This document shows positions 1 through 13,172 of a stretch of 64,000 bases of DNA, in pieces. Made by a program: the position numbers and the translations under genes. The stretch covers positions 558,001-622,000 of the forward strand of contig JADNRX010000003.1 in NCBI GenBank assembly GCA_015501595.1. The letters are read 5' to 3'. Below the pieces are notes generated by a model. The model did no database searches. It saw only the letters and a program-made list of their open reading frames with translations, and was not told where the DNA came from. How positions within the stretch are numbered: position 1 is the stretch's first letter; each line of letters opens with the position of its first letter. The stretch is from Hymenopellis radicata. Lineage: Eukaryota > Basidiomycota > Agaricomycetes > Agaricales > Physalacriaceae.

Positions 1-3000
1 ACACCAACGAGCTGGCCTTCTCGTTGTCGAAAGCAATCTCTCCAGCACGAGAATCGCGTTTCAGGTAACGCATGTACAGCTCGATGTGCTGAGCGGCGAA
101 CTCTTGTTGCTCGGCTTGGAACTTCAAGAACTCTTCGCTGTTCATCACCGCTCCACCACCTCCACCACCTGCGGCACCGCCTGCACCAGCAGCCGACAAA
201 GAAATACCGGAGCGCTGAGCGTAAACGGCGACGACACTGTCCAGCCACGCCTTGGCTTCTGGCTCGGCTCCTAGACGCTTGGGAGGCTCCATTGTCGTTC
301 CCAACAACAAGACACCGTCGGCGCGCGAAGGACCTAGACCCCACGACTTCGAGAGATACGCCTTCACGGCAGAAGAGTTGAATCCACCGGGCATCTTTCC
401 ACCACACATGCGAGAGACAAGACCGGTCGTGTATTTGCCGAGAGAGCCACTGTGACCGGAGCCCAAGGCAGCACCAAGCTCCTCCAGAGGCAGTTCTTCA
501 CCCTTCTCAGGGGCAGAGCCGAATTCCATCTGTAAATCACCCAAAATTTCGTTCTGCAGAGTGGATTTGCCGCCAACGAGGTCCTTGATCGACTTCGACA
601 GAGGGATTTCGCTAACGCCCTTCTTGAGTTTCTGAGCGACGACGACGAGGAGGATGTCGATGGCCTTGATGGGAGCATCTTCAATGGAAGCAGCAGCAGC
701 GCTGGGAGCGGGAGCAGCGACAGGAGCAGGCGCGGATGCAGCCACAGGAGAAGCCGAAACGGCGGGTGCAGCATCGGCAGAGGACTCTGCTGCGGGTGCA
801 TCGAGCTCGTCTTCGAAGGAATAGTAGATCTCCTTCTGGTTCTTGGACACGTTGAAGATGGCGCGAGTGCGGGAAACGGAGTCGTCCGACGCCTCGTACT
901 TCGCTTTGAGCGTGCGCGAAGCCATGCCGGTCAAGGTCGGGGAAGGTCCAACTTCGATGAAGCGTTCGAAGTTGAAGTCTTGGAACAGACGGTCCTGAAT
1001 CTCGATCCAACGCACGGGAGACGCGAACTGGTAGGCGAGGAGCTCGATCATGATGATGTACGCGAGCTTCGCACGCTGTTCGTCAGCTCCCCAATTCTCC
1101 TGGTCCCATTTCTTGAGAACCTTGTCGAGAACAGGAGAAGTCGTCTGATCGTAGATGATCTGGGCGTACTCCTTGGTGACCTCGAAGGGTTTGGCAATGA
1201 GGTTAGGAATGTAACGTCCGACCAGCCAATCGGGGTTGATGTGCAGAGGGTTGATCTTGCGAGACAAGTCTGGCAAAGGAGTGAGATAAAATCTTTATCA
1301 AGTCATCGAGAAACTTACACGCTCGGAAAGGCATGACACCTGCCCACAGGTAACGAGAGTGGAAAGGTACATCAATACCAGGCAAGGGAATGGTAGCGAA
1401 ACCGCGCTCGAGAACGATGTATCCTTGAGCCTTTTGCTGTGCGTCGGCCTTCTCGTGTGACGACTTGATAATTTCACCGAGCATCTCCTTGACTTGATCC
1501 TCGGTGAATTTGGCGGCCAACTATACGACAGGTAAGCATGTGGAGGATGAAAAGCCCTGCAAAACTAACCTCCTTGAGATCGATCTTCTTGATCTTGAGA
1601 TAGTTCAAGACGTTGGTCATTGTCTGCAGCGCAACAAGTTCTCCAGCGCAAACGTATTGTTGTCCCTAATAGACGAATTAGATGATTCAAAGGTGAAGAA
1701 CATGATCATACCTCGACGTTGTAGTTGACGATTTGTAACAACAGACCAGTAACATTCGAAATGGCATCAACGACCTCGCGAAGAGCGGTGTCCGTGAAAG
1801 TCCTCGAGATACGACTTGGGTTCACAGCGCACATCGCGTAGTTTGAGCGGTTCTGGGCGTCACGCTCGACTGCACGCTGCATGGTGAGGCCACGATAGAA
1901 GACGACATCAACGAGGGAAGCGACCGGGAAGATGTCTGCCATGGCGGCGAGAGCCGCATACTCGCCAAGGGAGTGACCAGCGAAGGGGCAGTCACGCTGA
2001 ATGTATCCTTTACTGCGTAGGTCTTCAAAGGCAGCTTTCTCGGTGACGACAAGGGCGATCTGAGCGAACTGAGTAGCATAGAGGAGACCGTCGGGATGGC
2101 TGAATGTGTACTTGGGAGTGCGGACGTCGATATCGGCGAAGAGAGGGAGGGTCTTGATGTTACCGTCTTTGCCGATGGTGTCGTATGTCATGTCCATGTA
2201 CCGTTGACGAATGGCTTGACCTTTGATACCACCAAAGTGGATGGTCTTTTCCTTCGGGTTATCCTTGACGATCTCGACGATGGAGAAGCCATAGACGGCG
2301 CTCAAGTGAGCATCACCGCCATCCCAGACCGCGCGCGCAGCAGGCGAAGTGTTGTAGAGCTCCATACCCATGCCAGGTTCTTGAGAGCCCTGTCCGGTGA
2401 AGGCATAGACAGTGGTCGGCTGAGCAACATCCGCCGTACCGTCCAAAACCTTTTCGCCTCGGGTGTTGAAGGTCTCCACTTTGACGACCATGTTGCCGTC
2501 GCGCATTCCGATGTGGCGGAGCTTGACATTCAGCTCGTCGCCGGGCAAGACCATGCCGACGAAGGAAACATTATACCTACAAAGATTCAGTGAGAAACAA
2601 GAAAGAGATATATGAGAAAACTGACGAGTTGACACGTTCCGGATGTCCTTGAGCCACAACACTCTCGACGTAGCGCCTTGTAGCAGCACTACTCCAGAGA
2701 CCATGGGTGATCGTAGCAGGAAGAGACGCGTAGCACGAGAAGTACGGGTTGATGTGGATGGGGTTGAAATCGCCGGAGATCATGGAGTAGGGCTCGTTGG
2801 TTAAGGGCGCGTTGAAGGCAGTATCTCCCTTGGTCATGGTGTAGCCATCGTTGGGGAGAGGATACATGGGGTCGTCCGCCTTGCCGTGACGCTGAACGTA
2901 CGCCAGAACAGGGTTCCCATGGCAGTTCTCCTGCTGGAACTGGACAGACCCAACCTTGACCAACTGCTTAAGGTGGTTGCGGATAAAGATGTCGCCGGTG

Positions 3001-6000
3001 ACGGACAGTTCGCTGTACGACGTCTCGTCCTTGAAGGAAACTTTCGACTGCGTGCTGAAGATGAGGGAAGTGCCAGCCACAAGAGGTTTGCTCTCATCAT
3101 CCCACTCGAACCACTCCTTGGACTGAAGGACACCGACGTCGGCATCCGTCGGGTACTCGACGATGTAGTCCGACTCGTCGGTGGTGTCAAAGGTGTTCTC
3201 ATAATCGCTGAAGCCGCCACGATAGAGGAAGGCAGAGATGACTTCGACGACTGGTTTGCCGTCGCGGTAGACATAGCCCTTGACCTTGACAGTCTTGCCA
3301 GCACTGCTATTCGTCACGGAGATAATTTGGGCAGAAGCCTTGCAGACGTCACCGACGGTGAGGGGACGAGCGCCGTGGATCATACGGAAGCCGTTGGACA
3401 GGTGAACCAACCGCAAGAGGTCGCCGTCGATCGAAGTGGGGAAGATGGATTTCATGATAGCCTAAATAAAAGGTCAATTAAAATCAAGAAACCAGCAACA
3501 CGAAGAATGAACACACCTGCCAGCCCGTCACAATGGCGAAGTCCATAGGTGCCGTAATCTTATCAGTACGAGCAGTCTTGAACGCCTCAGACTGGTTTCC
3601 GACTACAGCACAGAACTGCTCGACTGCGGCAGCCTCGATGGTAACCTCCGGTCCTTCGAAAACCTCGGAAACGTCGAGAGCAGGCATGGTGCTATCATCG
3701 CCGTACCACAACTTCCAGTAGAATTCCTTGATGCGAGTGTTCCGACCTTCCGAGACTTCGTGGATAGGATTAGAGCCTTGTGAGGGAGTGTACTGGAACA
3801 ACAGCGGCAACGCGACGGAAGAATCTTGACGATCCTCGTACATAGTGACTGAAATCACGTTGGTCGAGGAACTGTGTGTGATCTCGACGGCCTTGAACTC
3901 AGGCTTGTGCTCTCCGAAAGAACGTGCAGCACCATAGATGACAACTGAGGAGGCAGAGACGTGCACCTTTTGGTTGGGACGAGGAATCAGGAGACGGCGC
4001 ATAGGGTTATCGATATATGCGGTGCCCTGCACGATGGTGGGAGACATGACGAGCGCTCGCAACCAGCTCAACTGAGGACCGGCCAATGTCTCGAGCCACT
4101 CCGACACAGTGGGAAGCGCGGTACCGAACTCGTAGACTGTGGTCTCTCCCGACTTGGAGACTGTAACATTGGAGCAGCTCGGCACGGTGGTGGGTCGGTC
4201 GGCGAGGTAATCGACCGTCGGGACCTTGCTAGCGTCGCCCGCATATTTGCTATGGAGAAGGCGCTTGATGAGGGAGTCGTTCACATCGCCGAGCATCTCT
4301 TTGATGGGCTGGTCCTTGACGGTCGAATGCTTCACAGCCATAGGTCCTTGAAGAATACAAACACGTTGAGGGTCTTGGTCGAAGACTGCCTCGATATCCT
4401 CAGCAGCCCAAAGCGAGTCCTGAAAACAGAGTTAGCATGACGAGAAACTGCTAAAATATGGCGACCAACCTTCTTAAACCAAACCTCGAATGACGCATCA
4501 AGGACGGGAATGAAGGGCGCGGGCTTCTGTCCAGGCCTCTGAGCGATGGCAAGGAAGAAGGCAGAATCTTCAGACGCCAAAAGCTGAGCAGTGGCAGCTG
4601 GGTAGGTTTCGAAGAAGGTCTTCACGAAAGTGGCCGGTTCGTCGAGAGATGAGTACGACTGGATGATGGATGGCTTGCTAGCGCTGCCGTTGACCTCGGA
4701 GAAGCGCTCCTCGACACGACGGAGCCAGTCGCCAGTGAGGTTTCGCAGGGAGGGGTCGATCCAGCGAGACTCATGGGCCACATACATTAGACGAACCATA
4801 CGAAGGGCAACTTCCTCGTAAGTCATGTCGCTCAGAGCGCGAGCGACAGAGCCGTCCTTTTTCCAACCGAACCAGGGCTTGCTGAAGTCCTTGTTCAACT
4901 TGGCAATGACCTCGTCGTGATGCTCGACCAACCAAGTCACGCGCTTTTCCTTGGGAAGACCGAACACGGTGTCGTCGAACTCCTTCCATAACTTGACGCC
5001 GCGGGTGGCTACCTTGTGGATAGGCTCGCCAAGCTCGGAACGAACAGTCAGGATTCCACCAGTGGGCTTGGTGTAGGTACCTTCCCACTCCGAATCACCC
5101 ACACCGGCGGCGGCGACAATCAAGTCCTTGACGGACGGACTCGTATGCGCTTCCTTGGCCACCATGACGCGACTAGCAAACAAGAAGCCGTCGAGAGGCA
5201 TGGGCTGAGCGCCGAATTTCTCGACCGACCATTCACCAGTGAGGTACGGCCAAAGGTCCTCAGCAGCACCAAATCCGGAACCACCGACGAGGGAAATGTT
5301 CTTGTGCTGACGAATGGAACGGTATGTAGCGAGAAGGGGCTGGTGGAAATCCTCGTACGAGTGATGACCGCCAGCACGACCACCAGTCCATTGCAAGATA
5401 ATCGGGAAATCTGGGTTCGCAGCGGCGATGTTAACGACTTGCCGAATGCCGTCCACAGAGCCAGGCTTGAAAGAGACGTGTCGAATGCCAGCAGAGCGAA
5501 GGCCGTCAATGATCTCGACAGCTTTCTCGGTCGATGGGATACCTGCGGCGACACAGAAACCTTCGATGGGGAGACCTTCGCGGCGCATCTCTTGCCAGAG
5601 CGGAAGCTGGAAGCTGAATTGACGCGGGTTGATGTACAACGCGTTCAGTGTGAGACCGACACCAGCAGGAATCTTGGACTGGATCTCGGCGATTTTGGCT
5701 CGAAGAGCAGCGGCATTGTAGTGGCCTCCACCAGCCAACTCGACATGGTAGCCAGCGTCGAGAACAGCGCTGACGAAGCCGGCCTTGACAGTGGTGGGGG
5801 TCATGCCAGCAACCATGATGGGAGCCTTTCCAAGAAGGCGAGAGAAAGGCGTGTCGAGACGAATGGTACCATCACTGGATAAGGCGTAAGTGCTTCATCC
5901 AAGTGTTCAAGACCAATGAGCTTACCTGGTCTTGACCAGCGCAGGTGCAAAGTCCTTGCCCCACCAAGCTTCGTATTTGACTTGCGTCGAGCTGTAAAGC

Positions 6001-7758
6001 TCTGCGTCACCCTTCGCGCGGTCACCGACCACGAGTACACGAACACCCCTGCCATCGAGGTTGCGAGCAGTAAGGGGACCAATACCGCTAAGTCCACCAG
6101 GACCGAAGTCGATGGCATGAGTTGCCGACTCAGGGAAGTCGATAGCCTTGGTCCAATGAATAGGTGCAGTGAAGATCTGGTCACACAGCGAGCGTGTAAC
6201 GGAAGAGTTGAGAGATCGCAAGTCGGAACCTAAAATCGCTCAGATAGAGAAAGGAAAATAAAATAGATTTACATACCGTCCTCGGTGTTGAAGACAGGAA
6301 CTTGCAATTCCTCGGGCTTCCAAAGCTCCTCTCCAGCAAGATCTTCAGTAAGGACCCTCTCGGTCGCGCCCTTCAAGTAATCGCTGTGGTAAGGAACACC
6401 GACAGCAAGGAAACGAATGTTGAAAACAGGCTTCCTCTGGGAGAAAGGAAGCTTGCTCTGGTCGGTGCCGCTGGGAGCACGAACCTTGCGGAGGTTGGTA
6501 ACGAGACCATAGAGGGCGCGAGAAGGTCCGGTGATAACGAACGCGCGAGGTCCGTTGTTGAGGGAAACGAACAACTTGGAGTTGTCGGGAAGATGAGCGT
6601 TGGTCTTCTTGATGTGAGGCTCGAGATCTTTCAGCGCCAAGCCGGTAACGGCCAACATGGGACTCGGGGTACCCTCTCCACCCTCGACAGAGTCCTCAAC
6701 GATCCGGGGTTCGATGGAGACGACGGGGAATGCTTGATGGCCGCGAAGACCAGAGTAGAAAAGCCATTTCAAGGCCTTCTTGGAGTTGTCGAGGAAAGAC
6801 TCGAAAGTGGTGGATGCGGAAATGACGACAGCAGAGACGATGCCTTGGGAGTGGCCGGTAGCTCCCGAGAGATGAGCAAGATATTCGCCTGGGGTCTTGC
6901 CGGTGACATGGCAGGCAACGAGGTACTGAACGAGCTGTGTCAGACCGATCAGAGGGAAAGAGATCGGGATGGAAGCAAGATAAGGAGTGGAAGGGCGCGA
7001 TTCAGCATCTGCGAGCCATTTGGCGGCATCAAGGCCGTAAGTGTAGAGGGCAGTAGCGTGCTGATCGACGGCCAGGGGCTGGAGGATCGACTGCGAGAGA
7101 GCAGTGATGTAAGGCTCAACAAAGGGCCTGTAGATGTCGAAAAGAGCCTGGAGCTCATCAAAGTAGACTTCGTTGGTGCCCTGACCACCGAAAAGGGCGA
7201 AGATGGATGCCTTGCCGTCAGTCGCGGCCTTGAGAAGTGCAGAAGGAGGGCCGGCTGGAATATCGGCGACTTTGTGGGCGCGGAGAGCAGCCAAAGCCTT
7301 GTAGTAGGATGTGAGAACGACTTTTCTGACCTCGACGTCAAAGGCGGAGGCGAGCGTGTGGATGTCGTTGATGGAAAGGTAGGCGGTGGTGAAGAATTTG
7401 AAGACGTTGAGAAGGACTGCGACGCATGCCTCGGTGTCCTTTTCCAGGTGGTCTGCGACGTAGCCGAGGAAACGTGCGGAAAGCTCTACGGTTGCTTCCT
7501 CCAAATTTTCGAGTTGGGCCGTCGTGTCGACAGCGTCTATGAGCGATTGCTCGTGCGCGAACTCGTCTCTAAGGACCTCTGCACAGATCCATTCGTCGTG
7601 GCACGTCGAGACGGGAATCGAAACCTAGAAAAACGCGAAAAAACGATGAGAAAAGAGCAGAACGGTGAATAGAGACTAGAGAGACGCACTCTAATCTGTT
7701 CCAAGGAAATAGTGACGGGACGGGAGGTGATGGACGCAGCGCAGTCGTTGGCTGCCAT
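1..7758 (-). CDS. Fungal type I fatty acid synthase, fused beta-alpha chain (3' end beyond window)
   Basis: Cytosolic multienzyme that builds palmitate/stearate from acetyl- and malonyl-CoA. The start ATG is at 7758; the first intron follows after about 22 codons. Domains read in fungal FAS order: acetyltransferase with GHSQG nucleophile motif (about 6845-6860) and an FGGQGTNEV segment; enoyl reductase beginning near 5816 (MVAGMTPTTV); dehydratase/hot-dog region with DFNPIHINPY (about 2740-2785); malonyl/palmitoyl transferase with FTGQGSQE and AGHSLGEYAAL (about 1945-2400). The reading frame then passes without a stop through an Ala/Pro-rich linker (about 660-820) into the acyl-carrier domain, whose GGKS serine (near 563-565) should carry phosphopantetheine. 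Ketoreductase, ketosynthase and PPTase domains must lie off the left edge. About nine short introns are visible and no frame break. The continuous beta-to-alpha frame shows a single-chain FAS, a form known from basidiomycetes, rather than separate FAS1/FAS2 genes. Confidence 0.96.
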
Positions 7759-7822
7759 CGTCGTCGGTGGTGGGGGTATTAGACGAAGAGTCCTCTAGAT
7801 GGTGGAAAGCAAATTCAAACTG

Positions 7823-7830
7823 CTTTTATA
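7823..7830 (-). promoter_or_regulatory. TATA box of the fatty acid synthase gene
   Basis: On the minus strand the sequence reads TATAAAAG about 65 nt upstream of the FAS start codon. That distance is normal for a fungal core promoter. The 440 bp between the Gtr2 stop and the FAS ATG holds no other recognisable feature. Confidence 0.5.
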
Positions 7831-8201
7831 TTTGCTACCCGACGCCCCACTGAAAACGGTTGGGGAAATTGATTCAATGGGGACCAGCGCGTTCCATCCC
7901 GATCAAGTAATACTGAGCCCCTGTCCAGTAGCGAGGGTTGGAGTTTAAATCTTTGACGTCGAGTAGATTGTACAAGATGCACCGAGTGATATAACCGTTT
8001 CTATCTTGAACCGAATACCTAGACTGTAGCACGCTCTGCCCGGATCCATCAGGCTTTGCTACAGACACAGGTAAACTTTGCAGGAACGCGCCTGTATCGC
8101 GCCCTCCCTTGGCTCGGAGTGAGACAACTCAATCCAAATGGCGTCTATCGCACACATGTAATTCCCTGTCGTTTAGATAGTGACTTGACGCGTTTTACTA
8201 T

Positions 8202-9567
8202 CTATCCCCCGCTACGCACTTGCTGTTCGACCTCGTATATCTCTTGCACCCCTTCTCGAAAAAACACTACATTGTACTCGATAAGACCTCTCTTACTTTC
8301 GAATACCGGCGTAGGCATGAGAGCCAGCAATGCGAGATGTTCGGTGATCAAATGATATGTCAATGCAGTCCCTGGATGGGTCGAGTGCAGCAATGCAGCC
8401 GCACTAGGAAAAAAGAGTTCTTTCCGACGACGACGCGCGGCCTGACGATCAGACACCTCTGGGCCCTCCGAGGATTCCGACGCGGATGGCGCTATATGTC
8501 GTACACCACTTCCCGATGCCGACCTGTCATCGATGTAAGCTGACTTTGCTTGGGGTAACCGCGCACTCATTACCTATACAGGGAGCCGAACGAGTTTAGC
8601 ATTTGTAAATAATCGCAACAGAGGTCGTGTGTCATCGTGTCAACGGGTGAAGCATCAGTGGCGACATACAGCCGCGACCTGATGTCAAATAAATACGCTT
8701 TAGGTGACTGTGAGTTCTGTTTGAAGAGGTAAGTTTACGCAATGGAAACCGCTTCGACACATACAGCGCAGAACACGTTCAAAAGATCTTCGAGGTACGG
8801 CAAGGAGCCTATTAGTTTCAAAAGGACCCTGGAAAACGCCTGGTGTAGGGAATGATCAAAGACCGAAGTCATTTGGAAGACGAGTGGAAGCTGTTCGTAT
8901 TCTGGTGAGTATTCTATGAGCCGGTCAAGCACGCGTTCGTTGATTTGTCGAAAGTTTTCTACCCATTTACTCAGCTTTGTCACCGATACAAGGCCGCGAA
9001 TTACTCACCGACCTTGTCGTCTTCCTGGAGCCGCTCAACTTTATGTACAAACACCTCGAAATGGATGTTGGGATTGACATGATACGCGGCAATCACAAAA
9101 TCGACAAGCTTTGCGATGGCTTGGTTATATAGATCCTGCCAACAGCCTATCTTGAATGAAAGAAAACACCTGGAGTAAGGGTTACTCACTCGTATATCAA
9201 TGACGAAGATAATTGTTCTAAAATGAGACAGCGGAGTACCCAGTGTTTCGACAGTAATGTTGCCGGGGCAGTCCCAGATTTCTAGAGGAATGACCGTACT
9301 GCCGAACCGTTGGCCCCAGTTGTACTCTGAGTAGAATCCATGCGTACTCGTATATTCTCTTGTCAATTTTCGCATTTGGCTCGAGATAGAACGTGTCTTT
9401 CGGTGGTAGATTATCGAACAAGACCCTTTGTATTGAACTCTTTCCGCTCCTGCGCGCGGGATTTGAACATATGGCGCCCCGAGGGTAACGACAGCCTACC
9501 TCCGCAGGCCTAGCAACAGTATTTTCGTTCTTGCCACGTCGGTGACAGTCGAAGTGGAGTCTGGCAT
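8202..9567 (-). CDS. GTR2: Gtr2/RagC-D family Rag GTPase
   Basis: Small GTPase that pairs with Gtr1/RagA on the vacuole (EGO complex) and passes amino-acid signals to TORC1. The start ATG is at 9567 (MPDSTSTVTDVARTK). The P-loop GLRRSGKSS is split by the first intron. The next exons give KIDKRIYD, then, after a 49 nt intron, VIPLEIWDCPGN (the G3 region, with DCPG in place of DxxG). The G4-like FEVFVHKVE is followed by VFQMTSVFDHSL and the Rag dimerisation half: ATDASPVDTMTHDLCCDY, a Ser/Arg-rich insert, and a C-terminus with KRGLIEYNVVFFREGVQEI that matches the RagC/D signature. All exons join in frame with GT-AG introns. The gene is easy to miss because no exon is long. It lies head to head with the Vtc4-like gene, 182 bp apart. 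Confidence 0.9.
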
Positions 9568-9749
9568 GGCGCGAGGCAGGTGGTCGGACGACGAACCAAG
9601 AAGGAAGTTAAGCACAGGTTAAGCAATGAATTTGAATTAAGTACGTACCTGGGTCCCACGAACGTTTGTGGAGGCCTATCTGTATGTTTTCGTCATAACT
9701 ACTGCTGGCAGTTTAACATTTTTCTGTCTCTGCCAGAACAGTCGCAGCC
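9568..9749. promoter_or_regulatory. Shared divergent promoter, Gtr2 / Vtc4
   Basis: This is the 182 bp between the two start codons of divergent genes. It must hold both core promoters and both 5' leaders. No clear TATA box or known operator was recognised. Its role is inferred from position only. Confidence 0.5.
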
Positions 9750-12700
9750 ATGAAGTTTGGCAGGAAAATCAGTGTACGTCGTCCCGCACGGCCATAGCGA
9801 CGGTGGAGCCGTATGTTGACACGCATCATAGACGGATCTATACAATGAATGGCGGCCATTCTATCTGGACTACAATGGACTAAAGCGGGAGCTCAAGGTG
9901 CGTCTTCGCACTATCCAACGGCCCGGTCGACCAATACTGGGAATAGGACCGCACAACGGCACGCGCATGGACACCAAAAGACGAGGAAGAATTCAAGGTT
10001 AAGCTGGAGCATGAACTCGATAAAATACATGACTTCCAGAAGGACAAGGTGAGCCGAATTCAGCAAGAATCCCTGTTCCTCTGGGTCTTTGACGTCGCGC
10101 ACGTTCGTGGTCGTTCCCCATGCGACATGCATCGGCCATAACACCTATGATGTCCGTCCATCTCGGGCAATCTCCACCTGTTTTGGCTTTGGCGTCTCGC
10201 ATTCTTACACCTTCCTAGACATCTGAATTGTCCTGCCGAATTCGCGACGCAGAGAAAGATGTGAAGCACCTGGTTTCCGTGGAGTCTACGTATTCTCACG
10301 ACACTGCCGATCCCCAACAACCTCATGAACAACAGGATGTCGACCCAGAAAGTCAACAGCGAACTTCACTTGGGCCTGATGAAGGCTCTGACGATGACGA
10401 CGATATTGATGAGGAAAGCGACGCCGAATCATATGACGCCTTGGAAGATAGATTCCATGGTCTCGAGGAAGAAGTCGCGACTCTAGTCGCGGATGTTCAC
10501 GACCTGGCATTATACACGAAGCTAAATATTACTGGTTTCATGAAGATTTTGAAGGTCAGTACTAAACTTGTCATGTATGCCTCCAGATTTAGACGTTTGC
10601 CAGAAACACGATGTAATTATATCCTTTGGTCCGGGGAATCCTCCACGTCCTCACCCTCACTCAGAAACAAACAGGGCTTACGTTGAAGACGACTTTCGTA
10701 CAAGACTACTTGGAGAAGCGTCCGTTCTACCGCTACAATTGGGATGCCCTCATCGTCAAACTTTCCAAACTATATGATCTTGTGCGTACGCGTGGACATC
10801 CTGTGCAAGGCGACGCCAGCGCTGGTGGAAGTCAAAGTGCTTTCGTCCGTCAAACCACGAAATATTGGGTAGCGTACCTTTGTGTCAATCTCCACTGGAT
10901 ATTAAGAAATGGCAGGTTCATCCCGATAATCTCGTTCCTCTCAAACTAGCCATACTGAGGAATTTGCCCGTTCTTGGTAAGCCAATTGTGTGCGCATTCT
11001 ACACGCCGCATTAACCGGCGTTATTAGTGTTCAATGCGGACAAGGAATACGAGCCGAAGGATTCTGGTACTTTCATTCGCTATTTAGTTTGGTGCTTAAT
11101 CCCTAACTAATGACGTTATAGCTATCACATCCATCTATTTCGATAACGAGGATTTGGAACTATACCTCGGCAGATTGGAGAAGACTGAAGGAGCGGAGGC
11201 TGTCCGGTTGCGATGGTATGGTGATGTCGACACCAAAACAGTACGAATCATCTCATTTCTAGTCACTTCTTCTCATCCATTCCTAGATCTTTGTCGAGCG
11301 AAAGACGCATCGCGAGGATTGGACTGGCGAAAAGTCGGTGAAGGCGCGTTTCCCGATTAAGGAACACCTCGTCAACGACTTTCTGCGTGGCGAATATACC
11401 ATGGATGAAGAGTTCCAGCAGTTGGTGAAGAAAGGAAAGAAGACACAGCAAGAGGTCGACTCGATGATTCAATTGGCGAACGAAGTGCAATATGCCATTC
11501 TTACGCGCAAGTTGCAACCGGGTGAGTATTGGTCAATGTTCTGTCCGCTTGCAAGCTAACGAGGCTCAGTCATGCGTACATTTTACAACCGAACTGCCTT
11601 CCAACTACCTGGAGATGCCCGTGTTCGAATCTCTCTTGATACAGAGCTTACCATGGTCCGAGAGGATGATTGGGATGGCCGAGAACGCGCGCACGGTAAT
11701 TGGCGGAGGACCGACATCGGAATTGATCATCCCTTTGAACAACTTCCCTCGGACGACAAGGAACTGTTCAAGTGTGTCTTCCGGCATATACTTCATCTTA
11801 TTTAACGTTTCGAACCTGATTGTTAGGTATGGCGTACTGGAGGTCAAGTTACAAACACAGTTCGGCCAGGAACCTCCACAGTGGGTCACCGACCTCGTCC
11901 AGTCACATCTAGTCGAGGCCGTACCAAAATTCAGGTGAGATTTTGCTCTATCCAGAACTCGTTTCAAACTCTGTATCATTAATGTTTTTGTAGTAAATTC
12001 ATTCATGGGTGTGCGACACTGTTACCTAACCGTGTCGACTTGGTGCCGTTTTGGCTTCCTCAGAGTAAGTGAATCTATTTGGAATCTGATGCGTTCATTC
12101 AAATTGGTGTTAGTGGATACGGATATCCTGAAACCTGATACTGGCTACCTCTCTATCATCGAGCGACCTTCCCAAGTATCGTCTTCGAAAGGGTCCTCGG
12201 ATCATAGGGACAGTTCGCCATCTCGTTCCCCGCCTCATCTCAAGTACACGGAGCCGGTATCGGAAGGAGAAGAGGACGAAAATATAGACGTTGCTCCTGC
12301 TAGGGACGAGGACAAGCGGACAGGACTTAGCGGAGAGGAAGTTGCCGCAGCTATAGCTTACCGCGAGCAAATGCTGAAGGAAAGGAGAGCGACTGAAACT
12401 GCAAACGGGAAGCGTCCCGTCAAATCGTCTGGTGCAACAGAAGAGTATGCCGTCGAATCGGACGAGGAGGAGGACGATGAGCGTACAGCTTTCCTACGCG
12501 GAAGGAAGAACAAACCGTCACTTCGCAAAGCAATGTTACCGGTCGGGGTCTATCGATCGATCCTCTAGCACCGTCGTCTGCATTTGATGAGACGCTTAGG
12601 TCCCGTCTACGGACAGAAAGCCAGTCCGGACAACGCCGTTTGGACCATCTTGATGAAGATGATGAGGGTCATGCTGATGATGAATCCGAGGATGAGAATG

Positions 12701-13172
12701 GAGCAGCTTCGCGGTTGGACGACCGAGTGTTATCGCGAGATTGGACAGCTCCTTCGGGCAAGAGAATCGCCGTCCCAGTACGCATCGAGCCCAAAGTGTA
12801 CTTTGCAGCAGAGCGGACGTTCCTGGTGAGTTTCAACCCTGCTACACCGCCGATGCCTATTGTCTTTTTATCTAGAAATGGCTGAACATATCAGTGTTCA
12901 TTGGGACGATCGCGACGACGCTTCTCAACTTCACCTCTCCCGATGACTTTCGAGGTCTCATTAGTGCTTCTCTCTTCACCCTCTGTGCCTTAATGGCGAT
13001 TGCGTACTCTGCCGGGATTTTCGCTTATCGCACATACAGACTGCGGGCACGTCGTGCCGAAGGATTGTATTATGATAAGCACGGTCCTACCGTCTTGTGC
13101 TTCGTGTTGTTCGCGGCCATGGCCTCGAATATCGGGCTCAGAGTGTCCGAGATGTTGGAGGAACAACACTGA
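9750..13172 (+). CDS. VTC4: Vtc4-like vacuolar transporter chaperone (polyphosphate polymerase)
   Basis: Membrane subunit that makes polyphosphate from ATP and feeds it into the vacuole. The N-terminal SPX domain starts MKFGRKIS, then after an intron [15 protein letters not shown], and includes an acidic insert. The catalytic tunnel domain has [31 protein letters not shown], the basic [44 protein letters not shown] and LEVKLQTQ. These basic and acidic active-site residues favour catalytic Vtc4 over Vtc2/3. A long acidic linker (about 12150-12780) leads to three membrane spans (about 12880-13110) of the DUF202 type, ending at 13172. About ten short introns join in frame. The exception is a -1 frame change at the GGGG run 12545-12548: the protein needs one more G there. 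A sequencing indel is likeliest. An 86 nt intron (12483-12568) also restores frame but would delete conserved-looking sequence. Confidence 0.9.

Noticed and set aside
9430..9480. tRNA-like B-box (GTTCAAATCCC on the minus strand)
   Set aside because: No pairing acceptor or T stem could be formed, and the sequence lies in the first intron of the Gtr2 gene just before its acceptor.
12584..12829. Met-rich plus-strand frame inside the Vtc4 gene
   Set aside because: It is the wrong frame; the neighbouring frame gives [17 protein letters not shown] and runs into the membrane spans.
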